A stretch of 9,748 bases of DNA from SIG440 sp045648175. Lineage in GTDB: Bacteria > Bacillota > Clostridia > Monoglobales > Monoglobaceae. The stretch covers positions 1-9,748 of the forward strand of contig JAZRNN010000082.1 of assembly GCA_045648175.1 (NCBI GenBank), written 5' to 3'. The notes beneath the pieces are model-generated. The model did no database searches, was not told where the DNA came from, and saw nothing but the letters and a program-made list of their open reading frames with translations. Below, one piece after another: positions 1 through 5,619 of the stretch. How positions within the stretch are numbered: the stretch's first letter is position 1; each line of letters opens with the position of its first letter. A program made the translations under genes and the position numbers.

Positions 1-2
1 CT

Positions 3-32
3 AATATATCACACCAAACACCATCTTGTCAA
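3..32 (-). promoter_or_regulatory. Minus-strand sigma-A promoter P2 firing left
   Basis: A second minus-strand TTGACA (32-27) is followed by an 18-base spacer and TATATT (8-3); a TGA immediately before the -10 gives it an extended -10 character. It is in tandem with P1 about 90 bases upstream. The start point would fall at or beyond the window edge, so the transcript cannot be followed. Confidence 0.5.
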
Positions 33-41
33 GACTTTTTT

Positions 42-65
42 GAAACTTTTTTAAAAAGTTTTTTC
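42..65. repeat. AT-rich inverted repeat between tandem promoters
   Basis: AAACTTT (43-49) and AAAGTTT (55-61) form a 7-bp stem with only one G-C pair, flanked by T runs on the plus strand and A runs on either side. It could be a weak terminator for a plus-strand gene arriving from the left, or a weak pause site between P1 and P2 on the minus strand. The low stability makes either role uncertain. Confidence 0.3.
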
Positions 66-94
66 TGACAGCCTTTGTTCGGCACAACTCGTCT

Positions 95-118
95 ATATTA
101 ACACACTTACTCTCCTTT
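95..118 (-). promoter_or_regulatory. Minus-strand sigma-A promoter P1 firing left
   Basis: On the minus strand TTGACA (123-118) is followed after exactly 17 bases by TAATAT (100-95), a near-consensus vegetative promoter. Transcription would start near 88 and run leftward out of the window. The gene it serves is not in the window, so the function is unknown. The feature lies upstream of, and divergent from, the dacF-like gene. Confidence 0.5.
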
Positions 119-221
119 GTCAATACCTTTTTGCAAAAAAAATCTTAAATTTTTTTGTAATATTATTGCCAAAGTTTTCATAACTATTCAGCATATAATA
201 TTAATAGAAAGGTTTGAAATT

Positions 222-1400
222 ATGAATTCTGTAAAACGCTTGTTCTGCATTTTTATATGTGTAGGTATTTTTACATCTAGCTCAGTATTCGCTGAAATTG
301 TCAGCCAAGTAAACGCAGATGTTGAAGCACAGATTGTAAATGCTCCTTCTGCAATACTAATGGAAGAATCATCCGGCGAGGTGTTATATGAACTAAACGC
401 CGATGAAAAGCTGCCAATAGCCAGTGTCACAAAAACGATGACCATGCTTTTGATAATGGAAGCTCTTGATATGGGAAAAGTTTCTCTTGCTGATATGGTC
501 ACCACAAGTGAATATGCATCATCAATGGGTGGCTCGCAGGTCTTTTTGGAAGTTGGAGAGCAGATGTCTGTGGAAGATATGCTTAAAGCCATAGTAATAG
601 CATCGGGAAATGATGCCGCCGTTGCAATGGCCGAGCATATTGCCGGAACAGAATCTGCCTTTGTTGAAATGATGAACAACCGCGCAAAAGAACTGGGCTG
701 CACCAACACTCATTTTATAAACTGTAATGGTCTTGACGAAACATCCGAGCATTTTAGCACAGCGCGTGATGTTGCAACAATTTCGTGCCAACTGCTGAAG
801 CACCCCAAATTTACCGATTACAGCACCATATGGATGGACACTCTGCGTGGCGGAGAATTTGGGCTTTCAAACACCAATAAACTTATTCGATTTTATAACG
901 GTGCAAACGGAATCAAGACCGGCTCTACCTCGATTGCCAAATACTGTCTTTCTGCATCGGCAAAACGCGACGGAATGCAACTTGTTGCTGTTATTCTTGC
1001 TGCACCCACCACAACTGACCGTTTTTCAAGCGCCACAAGGCTTCTTGATTACGGCTTTGCCAATTATTCAGTAGTAAAAGCATCAGAAAAAATCAGCTCG
1101 CTTAATCCGTTGAATGTCACCGGAGGCAAGGCTGAAACAGTTGCCATAGCCGCCGATCCGAAGTGTAGCTTTATTGTAAAAAAAGGTAATCAGGATAAAA
1201 TTGAGGTTTCAACTACTTTTGACGAGCCGATAAAAGCACCTGTTAGCAAAAATCAGAAGTTAGGTCAGGCAACATTAAAAATAGGTGATGAGAAAGTCGC
1301 CGTTTGCAATATCATTGCCACAGAAGATGTTGAACGTATGAATCTTTCTACAATGTTTGGCAAGGTAATAAAGACTTGGCTATGTATGGAAGTCGATTGA
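222..1400 (+). CDS. dacF: D-alanyl-D-alanine carboxypeptidase (class C PBP, DacF/PBP5 type)
   Basis: Secreted peptidoglycan enzyme that removes the terminal D-Ala from pentapeptide stems and so limits cross-linking. The 392-residue protein begins with a clear signal peptide (MNSVKRLF, hydrophobic core, cleavage likely after VFA near residue 24). The three penicillin-binding motifs of the S11 family are all present in order: SVTK with the acylated serine at 68, SGN at 128-130 and KTG at 232-234. Residues about 290-370 fit the beta-rich PBP5 C-terminal domain, and the last 20 residues (MNLSTMFGKVIKTWL) could be the amphipathic membrane anchor. I chose ATG 222 because AGAAAGG (206-212) sits 9 bases upstream and the signal peptide starts there; a TTG at 117 in frame would add 35 residues before the signal peptide. 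A TATAAT at 194-199 lacks a good -35 element. No terminator is seen before mtnN. The DacF name (versus DacA/DacB paralogues) is less certain than the activity. Confidence 0.93.
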   Translation: MNSVKRLFCIFICVGIFTSSSVFAEIVSQVNADVEAQIVNAPSAILMEESSGEVLYELNADEKLPIASVTKTMTMLLIMEALDMGKVSLADMVTTSEYASSMGGSQVFLEVGEQMSVEDMLKAIVIASGNDAAVAMAEHIAGTESAFVEMMNNRAKELGCTNTHFINCNGLDETSEHFSTARDVATISCQLLKHPKFTDYSTIWMDTLRGGEFGLSNTNKLIRFYNGANGIKTGSTSIAKYCLSASAKRDGMQLVAVILAAPTTTDRFSSATRLLDYGFANYSVVKASEKISSLNPLNVTGGKAETVAIAADPKCSFIVKKGNQDKIEVSTTFDEPIKAPVSKNQKLGQATLKIGDEKVAVCNIIATEDVERMNLSTMFGKVIKTWLCMEVD

Positions 1401-1425
1401 CATTTTCATTATAATAATGTAAAAT
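1397..1425 (+). promoter_or_regulatory. Promoter of mtnN, overlapping the dacF stop codon
   Basis: Perfect TTGACA at 1397-1402 overlaps the dacF TGA (1398-1400). A 17-base spacer leads to TAAAAT at 1420-1425, giving a predicted start near 1432 and a leader of about 30 bases before mtnN. TATACT at 1425-1430 is an alternative -10 but would need a 22-base spacer. mtnN could therefore be expressed independently of dacF. Confidence 0.55.
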
Positions 1426-1461
1426 ATACTATATTAACTTTCCAAAAAGGAGTATATACGA

Positions 1462-2148
1462 ATGATAGGAATAATTGGTGCAATGGATGTTGAGGTCAAC
1501 AATTTCAAAGAGCTGATGACCAATAAGCAAACAGAAATAATAAGCGGAATAGAATTTGTCAGCGGTAAGCTGTGGGATAAATACGTTGTTGTGGCAGTAA
1601 GCGGTGTAGGCAAGGTTAATGCCGCAATCTGCACGCAGACAATGTGTCTTAAATACTCGCCCGAATTCATTATTAACAGCGGTGTGGCAGGTGGACTTGA
1701 AAAATCCCTTAATATATGTGATGTGGTTATTGCAAGTGCGGTAGTCCAGCACGATATGGATACCTCACCTTTAGGCGACCCTGTTGGATACATTTCAGGA
1801 ATAAATATGGTAGATATTCCTTGTGATACAAACATATCAAAAATATTATTTGACGCATCAAGTGCAAACGGTATTCATACACTTTACGGAAAAATAGCAT
1901 CAGGCGACCAGTTTATAAACAGCGCCGACAAGAAACGTTATCTGGCAGAAACCTTTGATTCGTATGCCTGCGAAATGGAGGCGGCGTCAATAGGACACGT
2001 TGCTTATAAAAACAATGTACCCTTCTGTATTCTGCGTTCTATCTCGGATAATGCTGACGGAAGTTCACACTTAACCTATACCGAATTTGTTGCGGCTGCT
2101 GCAAAAAATCTTGTTAAAGTTATGAAAACATTTTTTGAAAAGCTCTAA
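1462..2148 (+). CDS. mtnN: 5'-methylthioadenosine/S-adenosylhomocysteine nucleosidase
   Basis: Cytoplasmic hydrolase that cleaves adenine from MTA and SAH (and 5'-deoxyadenosine), feeding methionine salvage and relieving product inhibition of SAM-dependent methyltransferases and radical SAM enzymes. At 228 residues it is the normal family length, and it aligns from end to end with E. coli MtnN from memory: N-terminal IGIIGAMDVEV, GVGKVNAA near 48-55, INSGVAGGL at 71-79, SGDQFI at 147-152, CEMEAASIGHV at 170-180 and RSISDNAD at 192-199. Expected catalytic and ribose-binding residues are all present: E11 (E. coli E12), E173 (E174) and D196 (D197). The start is ATG 1462, with AGGAG at 1448-1452 nine bases upstream. 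It lies 61 bases after dacF with its own promoter, and ends just before a strong terminator. Confidence 0.96.
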   Translation: MIGIIGAMDVEVNNFKELMTNKQTEIISGIEFVSGKLWDKYVVVAVSGVGKVNAAICTQTMCLKYSPEFIINSGVAGGLEKSLNICDVVIASAVVQHDMDTSPLGDPVGYISGINMVDIPCDTNISKILFDASSANGIHTLYGKIASGDQFINSADKKRYLAETFDSYACEMEAASIGHVAYKNNVPFCILRSISDNADGSSHLTYTEFVAAAAKNLVKVMKTFFEKL

Positions 2149-2156
2149 ACACACAA

Positions 2157-2196
2157 AAACGGCTGTCACCAATGCGGTGACAGCCGTTTGTTTTTA
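2157..2196. terminator. Bidirectional terminator between mtnN and nahK
   Basis: A perfect 14-bp stem (2157-2170 with 2176-2189, core CGGCTGTCACC) closes a 5-base AATGC loop. It is followed on the plus strand by GTTTTT and preceded by an A run that reads as T on the minus strand. It ends mtnN on the plus strand and the nucleotidyltransferase-nahK operon on the minus strand, whose stop codon is at 2194-2196. Confidence 0.92.
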
Positions 2197-3267
2197 TATA
2201 TACTTTTCAACAATCTTTTTCATATCATCAAATTTCGATTCGATATCCTTAACCAGCTTAAACTGTGTTCTTGCACGATCAAGGTTGTGATGTTCGCGGT
2301 GAACTTTAAAATAAGTATCTCCGTTAAGATAGTCCGCCAAAAAACGAATTCCACATTCATATGTCATAAGAAGTGCCGACATCGGAAGAAGCTCAATTTC
2401 CTTTTCGGTGAGGCATTTAGCTGTTTCACCAAGGAAACCTTTTGCAAATTCTTCGAACTTTTCAAGGTCAAACCAGATTTTGCTTAAATCGGTTTCGTCC
2501 TCGGTACCGCTGGATGCACCAAATCTGAGTGCATCACCAAAGTCATAGAGAACAGAGCCCGGCATAACAGTATCAAGGTCAATAACGCAAACGCCCTCAA
2601 AAGTATCCTTATCAAAAAGTACGTTGTTCAGCTTTGTGTCGTTGTGAGTAACTCTGAGGGGCACTGTGCCCTTTGCCATTTCGTCTGTAATTTTTGATGC
2701 ATACTTTGCATAATCAATAGCAAAATTTACTTCATCCTTAACAGCAACAAGTCTGCCTGCTGCATTTTTGCTGATTGCTGCCTCAAGCTGTTTGACCCTT
2801 TCGGGTGTATTATGAAAATCAACAATTGTCTCATATAGCTTATCTGCAGGATAATCGTCAAGCATATTCTGGAATTTACCAAATGCTGTGCCTGCGTGAT
2901 AAAGCTGAACAGGATTTTCAACAATATCAAAGCTGACACTGTCTTCAACAAACTTATACATTCTGAAATAATTTTCATCATCCAGTTTGTAATAGTTCAT
3001 CCCGTCCTTCGTACGAATAACATTGAGGGTTTCTCTGTCAGGGTTGCCCCCTGCTTTTTCTATTTTCTTTTTAAGATGTTCGGTTACGTTGTAAATATTC
3101 TCCATAACCTCATCAGGATTTTTAAAAACCTTTATGTTTATTCTCTGCAGGATAACTCTGGGTGCCGCTTCACAAAGGTATGTATCGTTAATGTGACCAG
3201 TTCCGTAGCCTTCAATGGTAGTTTCAACATTAAACTGTGCACATATCTCCTTTAAACTAAATTCCAT
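2194..3267 (-). CDS. nahK: N-acetylhexosamine 1-kinase (NahK-like, aminoglycoside phosphotransferase fold)
   Basis: Predicted cytoplasmic kinase that phosphorylates the anomeric hydroxyl of GlcNAc/GalNAc with ATP, giving HexNAc-1-phosphate. The 357-residue protein resembles Bifidobacterium longum NahK (LnpB) along its length as I remember it: GYGTGHINDTYL at 20-31, VILQRIN at 38-44, YKFVEDSVSFDIVENP at 104-119, AFGKFQN at 128-134, the catalytic loop RVTHNDTKLNNVL at 205-217, IDLDTVMPGS at 229-238, YDFGDALRFGAS at 241-252 and ECGIRFLADYL at 304-314. The catalytic base should be D210 in HND, with N215 and D230/D232 of IDLD for magnesium. The ATG at 3267 lies within the end of the upstream nucleotidyltransferase (11-base overlap, AGAGG about 12 bases upstream), suggesting translational coupling. 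Other sugars (for example galactose or a different hexosamine) remain possible because family substrate ranges vary. Confidence 0.82.
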   Translation of the reverse strand: MEFSLKEICAQFNVETTIEGYGTGHINDTYLCEAAPRVILQRINIKVFKNPDEVMENIYNVTEHLKKKIEKAGGNPDRETLNVIRTKDGMNYYKLDDENYFRMYKFVEDSVSFDIVENPVQLYHAGTAFGKFQNMLDDYPADKLYETIVDFHNTPERVKQLEAAISKNAAGRLVAVKDEVNFAIDYAKYASKITDEMAKGTVPLRVTHNDTKLNNVLFDKDTFEGVCVIDLDTVMPGSVLYDFGDALRFGASSGTEDETDLSKIWFDLEKFEEFAKGFLGETAKCLTEKEIELLPMSALLMTYECGIRFLADYLNGDTYFKVHREHHNLDRARTQFKLVKDIESKFDDMKKIVEKYI

Positions 3268-4105
3268 CGTAATACCCGTCCTCTACAAATTTTTTCATTG
3301 CATCGACAACTGTATCTTTATCTTCTTTATATGTAACACCATACCATTTTTCGTCTGTTTCAAGGACTCTTACCTTTTCACCCTTGTTCTTAATCATATT
3401 GTCAATAACAAATGGGATATAAAACTCTTCCTTCAAAGGATTTGAAAGGTTGGCCATGAATTTGACAAAATCTTCTCTTACTCTTTCAAATACCGAAGGC
3501 ATCAGCCCCCACATATTCATTGAAACAATAGTTTCAAGCGGAATTCCACTATTTTTATCAAGGTCAGTATGTTCAACAACACTCTTTAAAAAGCCGTCCT
3601 GAACATCACACACACCACGGGAAACCGTGCCGTTTTCGGTAATCGTGTTGCCAAGCGAAAAGCCTACCATACAAGTCTCATCATTTGCCACAAGATTATC
3701 ATGAAGAATTTTATAAGACTTTTGTCCATAATAATCATCAGCATTGATAAGTGCAAACGGCGTGTCAACAGCATTTTCGCAGCAGAACACCGCGTGTCCC
3801 GTACCCCAGGGCTTTGTTCTGCCATCGGGCACAGAAAAACCATCAGGAAGATAGTCCATATCCTGAAAAACATAGTCAACATCTGTCATTTTCTCAATTC
3901 TGCGACCTGCGATTTCCCTAAAGTCTTTTTCGATATCACGTCTGATAATGAATACCGTCTTATCAAATCCCGCCTTAACAGCATCATACACCGAAAAATC
4001 GAGAATTATTTCACCATTCGGACCAACAGGTGCAATCTGTTTAAGACCGCCAAATCTGCTGCCCATTCCTGCCGCCATAACTACAAGTGTTGTTTTTTTA
4101 TCCAT
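3257..4105 (-). CDS. Sugar-1-phosphate nucleotidyltransferase (NDP-sugar pyrophosphorylase family)
   Basis: Cytoplasmic enzyme expected to join a sugar 1-phosphate and an NTP into an NDP-sugar plus pyrophosphate. The 282-residue protein has the N-terminal nucleotide-binding signature AAGMGSRFGGLKQ at 11-23 (usual GxGxRx..PK region, lysine at 22), the WGTGHA loop at 100-105, the metal-binding NADD at 121-124, EHT near 178-180 and SMNMWG at 195-200. These define a Rossmann-like NTP_transferase domain without a long C-terminal hexapeptide acetyltransferase domain, so it is not a bifunctional GlmU. Start ATG 4105 is preferred (GAGAGG eight bases upstream); an in-frame TTG at 4126 adds seven residues. 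It is the first gene of the minus-strand operon and overlaps nahK by 11 bases, so the natural substrate is the kinase product, probably giving UDP-GlcNAc/GalNAc. The exact sugar and nucleotide are inferred from the pairing. Confidence 0.85.
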   Translation of the reverse strand: MDKKTTLVVMAAGMGSRFGGLKQIAPVGPNGEIILDFSVYDAVKAGFDKTVFIIRRDIEKDFREIAGRRIEKMTDVDYVFQDMDYLPDGFSVPDGRTKPWGTGHAVFCCENAVDTPFALINADDYYGQKSYKILHDNLVANDETCMVGFSLGNTITENGTVSRGVCDVQDGFLKSVVEHTDLDKNSGIPLETIVSMNMWGLMPSVFERVREDFVKFMANLSNPLKEEFYIPFVIDNMIKNKGEKVRVLETDEKWYGVTYKEDKDTVVDAMKKFVEDGYYDGI

Positions 4106-4126
4106 TTTGTAATCCTCTCTTGACAA

Positions 4127-4310
4127 AATAGTTCATTTATATTATTCGCCATAAAATTATTTTTTCCTTCTTTGATACATTATAAATTATAAATTCTTTG
4201 ATGTATTTACAAATAAATAACTTTATTTTATATTATTGTCGCAAATTGCTTGCATTGCTAAGGTTTTTCTGTTATTTTTATAATATGATAATAAGTCGGA
4301 GGTGATACAA
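4127..4310. promoter_or_regulatory. Divergent intergenic control region
   Basis: This very AT-rich region separates the AraC-family gene from the nucleotidyltransferase-nahK operon. On the plus strand TTGCTA (4255-4260), an 18-base spacer and TATAAT (4279-4284) form a plausible araC promoter, followed by a GGAGGTGAT ribosome binding site at 4298-4306. On the minus strand several TATAAT copies lie near 4175-4195 but none has a convincing -35 element, which would suit an activator-dependent promoter. GCAAATTGC (4241-4249) and TTGCATTGC (4250-4258) form closely spaced repeats touching the araC -35 and are candidate operator half-sites. Confidence 0.45.
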
Positions 4311-5240
4311 ATGCCAGATTATACGGGTCACAACCTGAATACTGCACTGGAAATCGGAAAGTTGTTTTCGGTTCATTATTTTGAATATTCCAAAGATTTT
4401 AAATATTATGGTGAAAATCATAATTTCTGGGAGCTTGTTTATGTTGACAAGGGCGAAATTACTGCCACCGCAGATGAACGTGAGATAACTTTATCACAGG
4501 GGCATGTTATTTTCCACAAGCCCAACGAGTGGCACAACATCCGTGCCAATGGAAAGATTGCTCCTAATGTGGCTATCATCAGCTTTGAGTGTCACTCCCC
4601 AGCAATGAACTTTTTCTGCAACCGTGTTATGAAATCGGGTCAGGAGCACAAAAGTCTGATTTCAAAAATCATATCCGAGTATACAAACGCATTTTCTACG
4701 CCTTTAGGTGATATATTCACTACCAGTCTTGAACCCAAGAATTCAGCTATAATAGGAGCCGAACAGCTTATAAAGCAGTATCTTTGCGAATTTCTTATAC
4801 TGTTTCTCCGCCAAAGTTCACCTGGGGTGCAGCATCGCAGTTTTACTGTCAACAGTTCAAACTCCACCCTTAACATTCTTGAAAATTATATGATAGACCA
4901 CATTGCTGAGATAATGACAATTGAGCGACTGATGAAGTACAGCGGGCTTAACCGTATGGGTGTTAATCGTCTGTTCAAAAACAATTACGGGATCAGCCCA
5001 ATTCAGTATTTTATTTATCTTAAAATTGAGCTTGCAAAAAAATATATCCGTGAGGATAACTACAACATATCCCAGATATCGGAACTGTTGGGGTATTCAA
5101 GCATACACTATTTTTCATTGCAGTTTAAGAAAACCACAGGAATGTCTCCCAGCGAATATTCAACATCAATCAAAGCAATGTCACCCCTCGACAGCGCAAG
5201 TCAGGAATTTAAGGCACCGAAACGAATTTCCTTGCCGTAA
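4311..5240 (+). CDS. AraC-family transcriptional regulator with cupin sensor domain
   Basis: DNA-binding regulator of 309 residues. Residues about 15-100 fit the AraC-type cupin ligand-binding fold (HNFWELVYVDKGE near 37-49; GHVIFHKPNEWHNI near 64-77). The C-terminal 100 residues hold two helix-turn-helix units: the first around 198-224 (IAEIMTIERLMKYSGLNRM then LFKNNYGISP), the second around 252-282 (ISQISELLGYSSIHYFS then FKKTTGMSPSEY), the second carrying the family signature. Start ATG 4311 is chosen because GGAGGTGAT lies 8 bases upstream; a GTG at 4302 overlaps that site. It is divergent from the HexNAc kinase/nucleotidyltransferase operon, so it probably senses a sugar or sugar phosphate and controls that operon and perhaps itself. 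The ligand cannot be read from the sequence. Confidence 0.92.
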   Translation: MPDYTGHNLNTALEIGKLFSVHYFEYSKDFKYYGENHNFWELVYVDKGEITATADEREITLSQGHVIFHKPNEWHNIRANGKIAPNVAIISFECHSPAMNFFCNRVMKSGQEHKSLISKIISEYTNAFSTPLGDIFTTSLEPKNSAIIGAEQLIKQYLCEFLILFLRQSSPGVQHRSFTVNSSNSTLNILENYMIDHIAEIMTIERLMKYSGLNRMGVNRLFKNNYGISPIQYFIYLKIELAKKYIREDNYNISQISELLGYSSIHYFSLQFKKTTGMSPSEYSTSIKAMSPLDSASQEFKAPKRISLP

Positions 5241-5256
5241 CATTTTATACATATAG

Positions 5257-5300
5257 GCAAAACCGCTCTGCATATGCAGGGCGGTTTTGCTGTTTTCGTT
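5257..5300 (+). terminator. Rho-independent terminator of the araC-family gene
   Basis: A 15-bp stem (5257-5271 with 5276-5290, arms GCAAAACCGCTCTGC and GCAGGGCGGTTTTGC, one T.G pair) closes an ATAT loop and is followed by TGTTTTCGTTTG. It begins 17 bases after the stop codon at 5240. The A-rich 5' arm means it could also stop minus-strand transcripts escaping the small RNA terminator. Confidence 0.85.
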
Positions 5301-5333
5301 TGTTTAGCAACAACCAGAGCTTTTCAGCACATT

Positions 5334-5361
5334 AAAAAATGCGCCGACAGAGCCGACGCAT
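5334..5361 (-). terminator. Terminator of the predicted small RNA
   Basis: On the minus strand ATGCGTCGGC (5361-5352) pairs with GTCGGCGCAT (5348-5339) in a 10-bp stem with two G.U pairs and a 3-nt TCT loop, followed directly by TTTTTT (5339-5334 region). On the plus strand the two wobble positions would be A.C mismatches and no T tract follows, so it works only in the minus direction. Confidence 0.75.
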
Positions 5362-5491
5362 GAAAAACGCACAGCTCTTTGTTTGCGAGACAATTTAATA
5401 ACACATAAAGGAAGTGTTTTAAAAGCGAACCTGCGTTTTTACCTAAAAATAAAAACACCACTCCCTTTTTTTCGTTATTAAATTATCTCGC
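5334..5491 (-). ncRNA. Predicted structured small RNA, class unassigned
   Basis: An independent minus-strand RNA gene of about 158 nt is predicted in the gap between araC and the ATPase. It has its own promoter and start near G5491. The first 109 nt fold into a rod: a 19-bp outer stem (5492-5474 with 5402-5384), a 5x4 internal loop, a 10-bp inner stem (5468-5459 with 5416-5407), a GTG bulge (5458-5456) and a T4/A4 stem leading to a 31-nt apical region. A 22-nt linker then leads to a terminator hairpin and six T. The outer stem, inner stem and terminator contain one, one and two non-Watson-Crick positions; all are G.U on the minus strand and C.A mismatches on the plus strand, which supports transcription and pairing on this strand. 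No open reading frame with a ribosome binding site stands out. Length and rod shape recall 6S RNA, but I see no large central bubble, so I do not assign it. The terminator before the convergent araC gene argues against a cis riboswitch. Confidence 0.62.
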
Positions 5492-5497
5492 ATAAAT

Positions 5498-5526
5498 ATT
5501 ATATCACACTTTTTCTTGTTTGTCCA
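5498..5526 (-). promoter_or_regulatory. Extended -10 promoter of the predicted small RNA
   Basis: Minus-strand TGGACA (5526-5521), a 17-base spacer and TATAAT (5503-5498), with TG one base before the -10 (5506-5505). Six bases after TATAAT comes G5491, the first pairing G of the outer stem, so the promoter places the 5' end exactly at the base of the hairpin. Confidence 0.65.
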
Positions 5527-5619
5527 TATTTTTCTTAAAACAGATGCAATTCACTCATATTTTCACTCTTGTCCGAATATCATTAAAGTACAAGCAGCTG
5601 ATACAAAGGAGTGAATTTT

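Noticed and set aside
117..221. N-terminal extension of the carboxypeptidase from a TTG at 117
   Set aside because: It would put 35 residues before an obvious signal peptide and lacks a well-placed ribosome binding site; ATG 222 has AGAAAGG nine bases upstream.
2188..4123. Plus-strand open reading frames across the nahK and nucleotidyltransferase genes
   Set aside because: They are reverse-strand shadows with no recognisable domains or ribosome binding sites, while the minus-strand products match known families throughout.
5334..5491. Assignment of the small RNA as 6S RNA (ssrS)
   Set aside because: Length and rod shape are roughly suitable, but the internal loop is only 5x4 and I do not see the large central bubble that mimics an open promoter. 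Left unassigned.
5384..5492. The 19-bp inverted repeat as a MITE or other small mobile element
   Set aside because: No flanking duplication is seen, a promoter and terminator frame it, and the imperfect pairs are G.U on one strand only, which fits an RNA rather than DNA termini.
5334..5619. A riboswitch or leader controlling the Ca2+ ATPase
   Set aside because: The structured RNA is on the opposite strand, starts 129 bases before the ATPase start codon and is terminated before the convergent araC gene, so no downstream gene would be controlled in cis.
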